A DNA stretch of 64,000 nt from Bradyrhizobium forestalis. Lineage in GTDB: Bacteria; Pseudomonadota; Alphaproteobacteria; Rhizobiales; Xanthobacteraceae. The stretch lies in the NCBI RefSeq assembly GCF_002795245.1, contig NZ_PGVG01000017.1, positions 87,518 to 151,517 of the forward strand, read 5' to 3'. The stretch's first letter is position 1. Each line of letters opens with the position of its first letter. A program made the translations under genes and the position numbers. Shown one piece after another: positions 25,366 to 35,522 of the stretch. Below the pieces are notes generated by a model. The model searched no databases and was not told where the DNA came from. It worked only from the letters and a program-made list of their open reading frames with translations.

Positions 25366-25434
25366 ATGGCTAAGAAAGCGAAGAAGGCGGCGAAGAAGAA
25401 GGCGAAAAAGGCCAAGAAGGCGAAGAAGAAGTAA
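25366..25434 (+). CDS. 22-aa lysine/alanine-only peptide, histone-tail-like
   Basis: The ATG at 25366 follows an AAGAGGATACT ribosome-binding site. The 22 codons encode Met followed only by Lys (14) and Ala (7), ending in TAA at 25432. Both AAG and AAA and both GCG and GCC codons are used, so it is not a simple DNA repeat. The peptide resembles the Lys/Ala tails of bacterial histone H1-like and HU-extension proteins and would bind nucleic acid by charge. Hairpins follow, with an intrinsic terminator at 25512. It was found by reading the sequence and would be missed by length cut-offs. Confidence 0.7.
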   Translation: MAKKAKKAAKKKAKKAKKAKKK

Positions 25435-25511
25435 CGAGACTTCTGTTTCTTTGCCCGGGTGGGGTCTCGCTCCGCCCGGGCGTCGGGTAGCATCGATCGG
25501 GTTTGACGATG

Positions 25512-25534
25512 GCGGGCAACGGGCCCGCTTTTTT
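25512..25534 (+). terminator. intrinsic terminator after the Lys-rich gene
   Basis: The stem GCGGGC/GCCCGC with a short loop is followed by a six-T run. A second GC-rich hairpin without a T-run (GCCCGGG/CCCGGGC, about 25458-25490) lies between the gene and this site. Confidence 0.8.
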
Positions 25535-25561
25535 ATTGGGTTGAATTCGCTCCGCTCTATC

Positions 25562-25737
25562 GCTCCCTCGCCCCGCTCTCTTGTCCGCCGAAGCCCGCCT
25601 TCTGGCGAAGGCGGATGTGGGGAGAGGGTCGGGGTGAGGGGCCTCTTTTCTCACGTGCGACTGTCGATGGACCTGTACCCCCTCACCCGGATCGCAAGGG
25701 CGATCCGACCTCTCCCCGCAAGCGGGGAGAGGTGAGG
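25562..25737. repeat. palindromic intergenic element
   Basis: A hairpin-rich segment: GGTGAGGGG near 25632 faces CCCCTCACC near 25678, CTCTCCCC and GGGGAGAG recur on both sides, and GGATCGCAAGGGCGATCC forms its own hairpin. It resembles the elements at 26985 and 39719. No gene. Confidence 0.6.
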
Positions 25738-25743
25738 AAGAAG

Positions 25744-26355
25744 CTACCGCTCTGCAAACGCCAGCTTGGCGCCGAGTGCGGCGAAGCCGGCGGCAAAGCT
25801 GCGGCGCAGCCAGGCCATGACGCCGGGCTGCGAGATGACGCGCTCGCGCACCGCGGCGGCGCAGAGGCCGTAGAGGACGAACACAGCGAAGGTCATCGCC
25901 ATGAAAGCGCCGCTCAATTCCAGCATGCGCGCCATCACATGGGCCTCGTCCGCCGCGATGAACTGCGGCAGGAAGGCGAGGAAGAAGATCGACAGCTTTG
26001 GATTGAGGATGTTGATCAGGAAGCCGGTGACGATGACGCGGCCGCTCGATCGCTCGCGGATCTCGCCCTCGACCGCCAATGCACCTCGCTCGCGCAGCGC
26101 CTGCCAGGACATGTAGAGCAGATAGGCGACCCCGCACCATTTCAGCACGGCGAAGGCAAGTGCACTGGTGTGGAGCACGGCGGCAAGGCCGAGCATCGCC
26201 GCCACCATGTGCGGCAGGATTCCGAGCGTGCAGCCGAAGGCGGCGGCCATGCTGGCCCGCGAGCCGCGGGTCAGCGCCGCCGCCAGCGTGTAAAGCACGC
26301 CGGTGCCGGGCGATGCGACGACGATGAGCGAGGTGAGCAGGAAGGACCAGGTCAT
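25744..26355 (-). CDS. LysE/RhtB-family exporter
   Basis: 203 aa with about six membrane helices. The N-terminal MTWSFLLTSLIVVASPGTGVLYT carries the conserved SPGTG motif, and LINILNPKLSIFFLAFLPQF is the hallmark middle segment. It exports amino acids or similar compounds across the inner membrane. It stands alone with no adjacent regulator. The substrate is unknown. Confidence 0.92.
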   Translation of the reverse strand: MTWSFLLTSLIVVASPGTGVLYTLAAALTRGSRASMAAAFGCTLGILPHMVAAMLGLAAVLHTSALAFAVLKWCGVAYLLYMSWQALRERGALAVEGEIRERSSGRVIVTGFLINILNPKLSIFFLAFLPQFIAADEAHVMARMLELSGAFMAMTFAVFVLYGLCAAAVRERVISQPGVMAWLRRSFAAGFAALGAKLAFAER

Positions 26356-26410
26356 GGGCGGACCTTATCACCGCCGCTCGCGCCGAGAAACCGTGCCCGC
26401 CGGATACCCG

Positions 26411-26803
26411 TCAGGATATCTGCGCGAGCTCGGCCTCGCGCAGCACGTCGAGCGGCGCCCAGGGCTTGGCCCAGAATTTCACACCATCCGGCAAGGGCTG
26501 CTTCAAGGGACGGCCGGAGGTGACGACGACGTCGAGCTTCGGGTTGCGGTGCTTGGCGACGTGGGCGAGCTCGACGCCGTTCATGGGGCCGGCGAGCTGG
26601 ACGTCGGTCAACATCAGACAGAGCATGCCGGCAATCTCGTCGAGGATGCGCTCGGCCGCCTCGGCACTTTCGCACTGGAACACTTGGTAGCCGCTCTCTT
26701 CCAAGAGGACGCAAAGCATCTCCCGCTGCATGACGTCGTCCTCAACGATCAGCGCCGTCGCGCGAAATGGCTTTGCTTGTCCCATCGGCGGTTCCCAATG
26801 CAT
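26411..26803 (-). CDS. single-domain response regulator (CheY-like receiver)
   Basis: 130 aa from 26803 (an alternative ATG at 26785 has a better-spaced GGGAA). Receiver features: acidic pair in LIVEDD, phosphoacceptor Asp in LMLTDVQLAG, Thr/Ser in VVTSGRP, and conserved Lys in FWAKPW. There is no output domain, so it works through protein contact or a phosphorelay. No histidine kinase gene is nearby, so it is an orphan. Confidence 0.9.
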   Translation of the reverse strand: MHWEPPMGQAKPFRATALIVEDDVMQREMLCVLLEESGYQVFQCESAEAAERILDEIAGMLCLMLTDVQLAGPMNGVELAHVAKHRNPKLDVVVTSGRPLKQPLPDGVKFWAKPWAPLDVLREAELAQIS

Positions 26804-27178
26804 GGCTCCCTAACACATGTTAAAAACCGAGGCCGGCAACGGTTCGGTTTCATTTCAAAAAAATGTAATCCATGGTTCCACGATTGGAGGTCGAGCGGTT
26901 CGATAACGCGGCGAAGGCCTCGCCAACGGATGTCGCGCTGCGCCTGGCGATCGCATATGGCGTGCACGATGCGGCGGCATCGGCACCGGGCTCCCTCCCC
27001 CGCTTGCGGTTGGAGTTGCTGAGAATTTGCCGAGGATGTCCCTGCGCGGTGAGAGCCCTCACCCGCCGCGCTCTGCGAGCGCGTCGGCCTCTCCCGCAAG
27101 CGGGAGAGGCGGAGCAAGCCCGCGGACAGTCCCCGCGAAAGCATATGCGATCGCCCTGCCCTCCAGGGGAGGGTGAAG
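26804..27178. repeat. 375-bp intergenic region with a palindromic element (about 26985-27176)
   Basis: The right half is hairpin-rich: GGTGAGAGCCCTCACC, GCGCTCTGCGAGCGC and CCTCTCCCGCAAGCGGGAGAGG each fold on themselves. The left half has a weak inverted repeat (AACCGA/TCGGTT near 26825). I see no gene on either strand. Confidence 0.55.
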
Positions 27179-27985
27179 TCACTGCCCCATCAGCCGATCC
27201 GCGAAATACCCGATCGTCTTGCGATAGACCACCGCCCTGTTCCACTCGCGCATCGCCTCGAAATTGGCGGTGCCCTCGCCATAGGGCTGGCCCATCTTGA
27301 AGCCGTTGGTGTGAAGCAAGTTCGCGGTCGAGGCGAGCACGTCGGGGACGCTGTGGCGGAGGTCGACATGGCCGTCGCCGTCGAAATCGACGCCGTATTT
27401 GATGTAGGACGACGGCAGGAACTGGGTCTGGCCGATCTCGCCGGCATAGGCGCCGATGAGATCGCGCAGCGGCAGGTCGCCGCGCTGCACGATCTTGAGC
27501 GCCGCGAGCAGCTCGCCCTGGAACAGGTCGGTACGGCGGCAATCATGCGCGAGCGTCGCCAGCGTGCGGATCACCGGCAGCTTGCCGGTGTCGCCCTTGC
27601 CGAAATCGCTTTCCAGCCCCCAGATCGCGACCAGGATGGTGCGCGGCACGCCGAATTGCTGCTCGATCCGCGACAGCAGCGCGGCATGGCGCTGCAGCAG
27701 AGCTCGTCCGCCATTGATGCGGCCGGGGCCGACGCGGGTCGAGACATACTGCTCGAAGCTCTTGTTGAAGGTGTGGCGCTGGCGCCGGTCGAAGGCGAGC
27801 ACGGCGCCATCAGGCGTCACGCCGCTGAGCGCCGCGCCGGTCACGCTCGCGGAAACGCCGGCCGCCTGCGCCTCCTGGGCCATGCCGGCAATGAAGCTGT
27901 TGAAGTCGCCGCCGCAGCGGGCGGCCTGCGCCGACCCGCCGGCCAGAGACACGACCAACGCGGCGGCGAGAAGCAGTCTCAGCAT
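27179..27985 (-). CDS. lytic murein transglycosylase (MltB-like), exported
   Basis: 268 aa from the ATG at 27985, which begins a signal peptide (MLRLLLAAALVVSLAGGSAQA). The catalytic Glu is in IWGLESDFGK, and the GEIGQTQFLPSSYIKYGVDFDGDGHVDL segment is the MltB-family hallmark. It cleaves MurNAc-GlcNAc bonds to form 1,6-anhydro ends in the periplasm. There is no lipobox Cys at the cleavage site, so it is probably soluble rather than a lipoprotein. Confidence 0.92.
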   Translation of the reverse strand: MLRLLLAAALVVSLAGGSAQAARCGGDFNSFIAGMAQEAQAAGVSASVTGAALSGVTPDGAVLAFDRRQRHTFNKSFEQYVSTRVGPGRINGGRALLQRHAALLSRIEQQFGVPRTILVAIWGLESDFGKGDTGKLPVIRTLATLAHDCRRTDLFQGELLAALKIVQRGDLPLRDLIGAYAGEIGQTQFLPSSYIKYGVDFDGDGHVDLRHSVPDVLASTANLLHTNGFKMGQPYGEGTANFEAMREWNRAVVYRKTIGYFADRLMGQ

Positions 27986-28158
27986 GCGGCACAATCCCCC
28001 AAAGTCCCAGTGCGAAGCAGCGCGCGGATCATGCCCGGGAACGCTGCGAGCGTCAAAGCGCAAGGATCAAAGCGCAGGGATTGAAGCGCAAGGCTTGATC
28101 CGCATCAAACCTGTCTCACGCCGCACTTTCTAGACTGAGCCAAACAGGAGAGCCGCAC

Positions 28159-28686
28159 ATGACCGGAATTACCTTGACCGCCGAGCAGATCCGCAATGCC
28201 CCCGCCCTGGTACGGCAATGGATCGAGCAGGAGGTGATCTCCGCGCTCGGCCTCGCACCACCGATGCCAGCGGCCACGCCGCCTCAGGCCGCCCATCTCG
28301 TCGCCTGCAGCGTGGAAGACATGGCCGGCGTGCTCGAGCACATCCGCGGCGTGCTTCCTGCGGTGAACGTGCTGTTCGAGCTCGGCCGCCCCGGCATCAG
28401 CTTCGGCCGTCCCGCGGTGATGACGTTCCGCCTGATGGACATCCTGCATCACACCCGCCTCACGGACGTCGGCCAGGTCATGATGTGTCTTGAGATGATC
28501 AACCAGGCGCTGACCGAGGTGAAGAAGGATCCGTCGGTGCGGTTCTGCGGGTTCGACAATGAGGGCCACTGCCTGATCGCGCCGCAAACGCAAGAGAGCA
28601 TCGCAACGCTGTGGCAGACCATGGTGGAGCGTCAACAGGCGGCGCAGGCGAGTGAGGCGGGCAGCCGGGTGGCTCCGGCGGCGTGA
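28159..28686 (+). CDS. 175-aa cytoplasmic protein of unknown function
   Basis: ATG after an ACAGGAGAGCCGC ribosome-binding site. There is no signal peptide or membrane segment. The predicted fold is mixed: an N-terminal helix, VLEHIRGVLPAVNVLFELG, then DVGQVMMCLEMINQALTEVKKDPSVRF and a C-terminal helix. The codon use and ribosome-binding site support a real gene. No family recognised and no informative neighbours. Confidence 0.75.
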   Translation: MTGITLTAEQIRNAPALVRQWIEQEVISALGLAPPMPAATPPQAAHLVACSVEDMAGVLEHIRGVLPAVNVLFELGRPGISFGRPAVMTFRLMDILHHTRLTDVGQVMMCLEMINQALTEVKKDPSVRFCGFDNEGHCLIAPQTQESIATLWQTMVERQQAAQASEAGSRVAPAA

Positions 28687-28715
28687 GGCGATGGAGGATC
28701 GCCGAGCTCTCCTCT

Positions 28716-28839
28716 CGTCGTTCCGGGGCGCGCAGCGCGAGCCCGGAATCCATCGAGCGGCAGAGACGGTGGATGAATGGATTCTCAGATGCGCAATTGC
28801 GCACCATAGTTCGCGACTTCGTCGCGCCCCGGAATGACG
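28716..28839. repeat. 124-bp element with 17-bp terminal inverted repeats
   Basis: The ends CGTCGTTCCGGGGCGCG and CGCGCCCCGGAATGACG are inverted repeats with one mismatch. It resembles the very common Bradyrhizobium intergenic element that reads GTCATTCCGGGGC. No gene. Confidence 0.75.
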
Positions 28840-28913
28840 GATGAGAGAGTTCGCGCTACGATATCGAAGCTTGCGCGGCAATACTGCTCCAGGCCAGCGT
28901 GAAGCAACCAGTC

Positions 28914-29252
28914 ATGCCCAACAATCAGCAACCGACTCGCCCCGCCCTCCTCCGCATCCCGCTGTTCCGCCTGCTCGCGATCAACCTCGCGATCGGCGCC
29001 TGCGCGGCTGCGCTGCTGGTCGGTGGCCTGCTCTGGCTCAATCCCGGACATCTGCGCGAGCTGATCTTCGCTGACCGCGCACCAGGCATTGCACTTCTCC
29101 TGCTGCTCGCCTCCTTCCTCATCACCTTCGGCTCGGCCGCGATGGGCAGCGCGATCATGGCGCAGGGGCGCAAGGCAGACAGCGGCAAAGGCGGCGGACA
29201 CGGATCGCGGCTCGCCGCGCAGGACGTGGCGCAGCGCACGCAGGCGCAGTGA
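28914..29252 (+). CDS. small two-helix membrane protein
   Basis: 112 aa from the ATG at 28914 (a GTG at 28899 is possible). Two hydrophobic helices (LLAINLAIGACAAALLVGGL and GIALLLLLASFLITFGSAAM) flank a short loop, and the C-terminus is Gly/Lys-rich and polar. It should sit in the inner membrane. No family recognised. Confidence 0.7.
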   Translation: MPNNQQPTRPALLRIPLFRLLAINLAIGACAAALLVGGLLWLNPGHLRELIFADRAPGIALLLLLASFLITFGSAAMGSAIMAQGRKADSGKGGGHGSRLAAQDVAQRTQAQ

Positions 29253-29713
29253 TGCGCACGCCGAGAAACGCGAGCTCGATTAACTTATGTTAGCATCAGA
29301 TGGCCTGCACGCAGGCAGGAAGGCGTGCAGCTTGGCGCGCCTTCCGACAAAGCGCGCCACGCGCGCCGCGTTGCGAGAGCCACACAGATGAACAAAGTGG
29401 TTTGACGATCCAAACAATTGCTTCGATGTTCCACCGCATCAGACATCGCAACCAACGCATATCTGATGCGCCGCTGCGACATCGACGCCGCCACGATTTG
29501 CCTTGCCATCGCAGGGCGCCTTCTATAGCCTTCTATTTTAGGTTGTCGCCCCGCCAGCCCCGGGCGACGCTGAAAAAATAAACGGCGGGCTTCGGCCCGC
29601 CGTTTATTGAGCAAGGGCCACGTGCATTGGGTCCCGCGGCCACGGCTCGGTGTTAGCTCCCGGCGACGCGCAAAGTCATTTGACTATGACACGGCTATCG
29701 ACGACAAGCCGCC
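29253..29713. other. 461-bp intergenic region
   Basis: Apart from the strong bidirectional terminator at 29577-29608 and several GC-rich hairpins around 29320-29370, I see no gene. The stretch 29400-29570 is less GC-rich than its surroundings. Confidence 0.4.
29577..29608. terminator. strong bidirectional intrinsic terminator
   Basis: A perfect 14-bp stem (AATAAACGGCGGGC) closes on a TTCG tetraloop. A-tracts on one side and T-rich sequence on the other make it usable from both strands. Confidence 0.85.
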
Positions 29714-29950
29714 ATGGCCAAAAAACCCGGAACCAATCCCAAAGGCGAATTCGCCTTCTTCAACGTCGTCTATGAAGACGGCTCCCAGCGCTCCAACCGC
29801 CGCGTGCCCACCGAGTTGCTCGGCGGCCTCGACGGCGACGAGCCCGCGCGCGCCTTCATCATGGAGCAGGACCGCGAGATCGCGGAAAAGAGCGGGCGGC
29901 CGGCGCTGGAGATCAAGAGAATCGAGCGCGTCGGGGCAAAGAAGAAATAG
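29714..29950 (+). CDS. 78-aa charged protein of unknown function
   Basis: A compact protein with Lys-rich ends (MAKKPGTNPKGEF and VGAKKK) and a central part that could form a small beta-alpha domain (FAFFNVVYEDGSQRSNRRVP, then an acidic helix). Base composition and codon use match the neighbours. The ribosome-binding site is weak. No family recognised. Confidence 0.65.
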   Translation: MAKKPGTNPKGEFAFFNVVYEDGSQRSNRRVPTELLGGLDGDEPARAFIMEQDREIAEKSGRPALEIKRIERVGAKKK

Positions 29951-29968
29951 GCCGACATCGGCAGGCGC

Positions 29969-30343
29969 TCACCAGCGCCCGCTCCGCTTGTTCCAGGCAA
30001 ACAGCAGATCGGCAAAACGGTCGTAGAAGAACCGCGTGAACGGCAGCGCCGCGCGATTGCCAAACAGCGCCGCAAGCCGCCCCTCCCCCGGCGTTATCAG
30101 CCACAGCGCAATCGCAACATCCGCGCCGACGATGAGCCTGCCGGCCGCATCGGTCGCATGCAGGCGCCGTCTGATGTCGTCGACCGAGGCTCCGAAGTGC
30201 GCCAACGCATCGGGCTGTTGGTTGATGTCCTTGAATTCGACCGTGCCCGCGCGCACCAGCGCGAGCAGCTTGTTGCGCTGCCAGTCGATGCCAGCGTCAT
30301 AGACGGGGCAGCGGGTGTTGTACCAGACGGTGGAGATGGTCAG
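29969..30343 (-). pseudogene. DCC-family (DUF393) thiol-disulfide oxidoreductase-like gene, probably decaying
   Basis: The translated frame VWYNTRCPVYDAGIDWQRNKLL and the remainder match the DCC family over about 125 residues. The family motif is C-x-x-C; here the second Cys is Tyr (CPVY). Homologues start at this point with Met, but the codon here is CTG, and the only upstream start in frame (GTG at 30454) would add 37 unlike residues and lie against the rpoD terminator. I read this as a gene that has lost its start codon and one active-site Cys. A CTG start or sequencing error remains possible. Confidence 0.5.
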
Positions 30344-30452
30344 GCATCTTCTAAGGATAGATGTCGATCTTCGCGTCGTCGAGGCTGTTGCGAATCTCGT
30401 TCGGCTTAGGTGCAGATGAACCTCTTTGGCGAGCGCTGCCGCAATACGGCAC

Positions 30453-30485
30453 AAAAAAACGGCGGGCTTTGCGGCCAGCCGTTTT
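30453..30485 (-). terminator. intrinsic terminator of rpoD
   Basis: The arms AAAACGGC (30456-30463) and GCCGTTTT (30478-30485) form a stem that, read on the minus strand, runs into seven T, 43 bp after the rpoD stop. Confidence 0.85.
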
Positions 30486-30528
30486 CGTCTGTCTGGATAC
30501 CTGGGTCGGGCCCAGGCATGATCCGAAT

Positions 30529-32670
<2,142 letters not shown>

Positions 32671-33044
32671 CCATTGCTCCTAAACGCGCTTCATGCGAGG
32701 CGCCCGCCGCGCCCGCGCGAATTCACTTGAACCTGTTGCTCGACGCTCTCGCTTCGGCAGCTCTCGACACGGAAAGGGCGGCGCACAAATCTCTCGCCAC
32801 CCCAACTTTCTCTCGCCGGAATTGCCTAACGCTTCGTCAGCCTCTTTGCCGCGGCGGATGCAGGTGTAGTGCCAACAGCGATTGCGCGGATTCATTCCTG
32901 ACGCGTCTGTTATGCCTGCGGCCGCCTCTGGGCCAAAGTGCTACAAGACCGTTAAGCCTCGATTAACCCTGTTTTTGCCGCCAAACCCAGGATTTGGCGA
33001 GTCTTTTAGCGGTTCCGGCCGCGGCCGTCCGCATGATTCTTCCA
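32671..33044. other. 374-bp gap between dnaG and rpoD
   Basis: Probably carries an rpoD promoter on the minus strand; I could not settle on clear -35/-10 boxes. No gene or palindromic element seen. Confidence 0.4.
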
Positions 33045-35048
33045 TCACATGCTCTTCTGGAGCCGACCCGACAGCTCGCCAAAACCCTCGATCAGGGCCT
33101 CGGTACCGTCGACTTCCCCTATCCGAGCCTTGACGTCACGTAGCCACGCCAAATTGGCCTCGCTGGGATCCTCCCCCAAGGCCAGCTCGGCGTCTTTCAG
33201 CTCTCTAAGTAGTGAATGCCATTGCCGATGCAAGGCAACCAGCTGGTGCCAGGTGGCAAGAACGTCGTCCCGTGCTGCGCCCTCGCGGGCGGCCCACACC
33301 GCCTGGGTCGTGATGACATTCTCAACCCTTTGAAGAATTTGAGAAAATCCGCCCTTCTCGATGTCGCTGCGCATCTTTTCGGCCTGCTCGCCAGGGTCCG
33401 GCGAGTGGTGATGGTCGTTGGCGAAGGCGGCGATGATGCCGGCCCTGAGCTTGTGGGCCTCAGGATGGGCTAGCTCCAGGGCGGCGACCTCCTCGAGATG
33501 CTCATGCAGCAGCCAGGGGTGGTTGATCAGGCATTGCAGGATCAGCGCCTCGCGGCGGGAGATGGCGCTGCGCTGGCCCCGCATGATCGGGCTTGCCGCC
33601 AGCTGGGGGCTCGCCGCCTGGTAGGGGCCCGACGGTAGCAGGGTGGGACCCGGGACGCCGCGGCGGCCGCCGCCGAATCCCTGGGCGCCGAATCGATTCG
33701 GGCCCCCTGCCCTCGGCTGGAACGGCCGCCCGCCGCCGGGGCGGAAATTGCCCCGGCCGCCAAAGCCGCGCCCACCTTCGGGCGCGAAGGTGCGCTGCAG
33801 CCGCTCGACGAAGTCATCGCGATAATAGCGCCGCACCACCTCGTCGCGGATGCCGTTCGTGAGCTCCTTGATGCGCGCCTCCAGCGCGGCGCGGCGCGCG
33901 GGGGTAGCGAAATTGCCGCCTTCGAGCTCGCGCGACCAGATCATGTCGGCGAGCGGGCGGGCCGCTCCGATCACCTCCTCGATCGCGCCGCGTCCGCCCG
34001 AGCGAACGAGATCGTCGGGGTCCTGCCCTTCCGGCAGCAGTGCAAAGCGCAGGCTCTTGCCGGGCGCGAGGAAGGGCAAGGCAAGATCGGCGGCACGATA
34101 GGCCGCCTTCTGTCCGGCGCGATCGCCGTCGAAACAGAGGATCGGCTCGTCCGCCATCTTCCAGAGCAGCGCGAGCTGGCTCTCGGTGAGCGCGGTGCCG
34201 AGCGGCGCTACGCTGCCTGCAAAGCCCGCGGTGACCATGGCGATGACGTCGACATAGCCTTCGACCACGATCAGCGCGCTGCCGTCATGCGCTGCTTTGC
34301 GAGCAGTCTGGTGATTGTAGAGATTGTCGCCCTTGTGGAAGAGCGGCGTCTCCGGCGAGTTCAGGTATTTGGCCGGAACGTCCTTCTCCAGCGCGCGCCC
34401 GCCGAAGGCGATGACGCGGCCGCGCAAATCCGTGATCGGAAACATCACGCGATCGCGGAAACGGTCGTACGGCACGGGGATGTCGTCGCCGCCAATCAAC
34501 AGGCCGGTCTCGACCATGTCCTCGACGGAGATGCCGAGCTTGCCGAGATGCTCCTTCAGCGCGAAGCGGTCGGGCGGGGCATAGCCGAGGCGGAACTGCA
34601 ATTGCGTCGCCGGGGAGATGGCGCGATCGGCGAGATAGCCGCGCGCTTTGGCGCCGACGCGCGAGGCCAGCGTCTCCGCGAAGAATTTCGCCGCGAGCTC
34701 CATGACGTCATGCAGCGATTTGCGCCGCTGCTCGTGCCGCGCGGTATCGGGTGTCACCGCCGGCAGCGGCAGGCCCGCCATGCCCGCGAGCCGCTCGACC
34801 GCCTCCGCGAACGGCAGGCCATCGGTCTCCATCACGAAGGTGATGATGTCGCCGTGCTTGCCGGAGGAGAAGTCGTGGTAAAAACCCTTCTGGTCGTTGA
34901 CGTAGAAGGACGGCGTCTTTTCCTGCTGAAAGGGCGACAGCCCCTTCCACTCCCGCCCCGCCTTCTTCAGCTTGACGCGCTTGCCCACGACTTCGGAGAC
35001 CGAAAGCCGGGCACGAAGCTCGTCGAGGAACTGGGGCGTGAAGCGCAT
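33045..35048 (-). CDS. dnaG: DNA primase with zinc-less CHC2 domain and RGG-rich linker
   Basis: 667 aa. The N-terminal CHC2 fold is recognisable (GREWKGLSPFQQEKTPSF to KGFYHDFSSGKHGD), but the four zinc-ligand positions read Ser38, Gln41, Asp59 and Ser62 instead of Cys, His, Cys, Cys. The catalytic core is complete: EGYVDVIA and the metal-binding Toprim motif CFDGDRAGQKAA. Between the core and the C-terminal helicase-binding helices lies a Gly/Arg/Phe/Pro-rich linker (about residues 420-470). It makes RNA primers for replication. The rest of the protein is well conserved, so this is a functional gene, not a decaying one. Confidence 0.96.
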   Translation of the reverse strand: MRFTPQFLDELRARLSVSEVVGKRVKLKKAGREWKGLSPFQQEKTPSFYVNDQKGFYHDFSSGKHGDIITFVMETDGLPFAEAVERLAGMAGLPLPAVTPDTARHEQRRKSLHDVMELAAKFFAETLASRVGAKARGYLADRAISPATQLQFRLGYAPPDRFALKEHLGKLGISVEDMVETGLLIGGDDIPVPYDRFRDRVMFPITDLRGRVIAFGGRALEKDVPAKYLNSPETPLFHKGDNLYNHQTARKAAHDGSALIVVEGYVDVIAMVTAGFAGSVAPLGTALTESQLALLWKMADEPILCFDGDRAGQKAAYRAADLALPFLAPGKSLRFALLPEGQDPDDLVRSGGRGAIEEVIGAARPLADMIWSRELEGGNFATPARRAALEARIKELTNGIRDEVVRRYYRDDFVERLQRTFAPEGGRGFGGRGNFRPGGGRPFQPRAGGPNRFGAQGFGGGRRGVPGPTLLPSGPYQAASPQLAASPIMRGQRSAISRREALILQCLINHPWLLHEHLEEVAALELAHPEAHKLRAGIIAAFANDHHHSPDPGEQAEKMRSDIEKGGFSQILQRVENVITTQAVWAAREGAARDDVLATWHQLVALHRQWHSLLRELKDAELALGEDPSEANLAWLRDVKARIGEVDGTEALIEGFGELSGRLQKSM

Positions 35049-35164
35049 GGCGGAATGGAACTCTGTCTCGGCCGCGTAAAGCGCCCATCTCAGAAATGCG
35101 AAGCCTTGCCTTGCTTCAATCGCTTATTTAATGTTCACTTTATGTTCCGTCCATATCCACAGGC

Positions 35165-35196
35165 TTGAAGCCGTCAGAATACAATTGTATATACAA
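35165..35196 (+). promoter_or_regulatory. putative promoter and operator of the brnTA operon
   Basis: TTGAAG at 35165-35170 and TATATA at 35188-35193 are spaced by 17 bp. The -10 lies inside the perfect 12-bp palindrome TTGTATATACAA (35185-35196), a natural operator for autorepression by the BrnA-BrnT complex. The start site would be near 35200, only about 5 bases from the brnT ATG, so the transcript may be nearly leaderless. Confidence 0.6.
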
Positions 35197-35204
35197 AACG
35201 CCAG

Positions 35205-35522
35205 ATGCCCGATTTCAGCTCTCTAGCTCCTGCCGGGTTTGAATGGGACGAGGAGAAGAACAAAGCCAATCTGATCAAGCATGGCATCAGTTTCGATGAC
35301 GCAAGTCAGATTTTCTACGGCCCGATGGTCGTTCGGCAGTCCGATCGTAACGACGAGGAGCGATGGATCGCGGTAGGAGAATTCAATGATCGAATTCTGA
35401 CGGTGATCTTCACGCGACGGGCCAAAGCGATTCGGATCATTTCAGCGAGACGGCCAAGACCAGATGAAAAAAGAGCATATCGTGAAGCGTCGATGGGGCG
35501 ATCGCCGCAAGGGAAATACTGA
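35205..35522 (+). CDS. brnT: BrnT-family ribonuclease toxin
   Basis: 105 aa. FEWDEEKNKANLIKHGISFDDA, the central IAVGEFNDRILTVIFTRR and RIISARRPRPDEKRAY are the BrnT signature, including the Arg and Lys residues needed for its RelE-like RNase activity. It would cut mRNA and stop growth when not bound by BrnA. There is no clear Shine-Dalgarno sequence. The end overlaps brnA by 59 bp. Confidence 0.93.
   Translation: MPDFSSLAPAGFEWDEEKNKANLIKHGISFDDASQIFYGPMVVRQSDRNDEERWIAVGEFNDRILTVIFTRRAKAIRIISARRPRPDEKRAYREASMGRSPQGKY

Noticed and set aside
35153..35161. ATATCCACA upstream of dnaG, one mismatch from a DnaA box
   Set aside because: A single imperfect 9-mer occurs often by chance; no cluster of boxes or AT-rich unwinding region is present, so it is not an origin.
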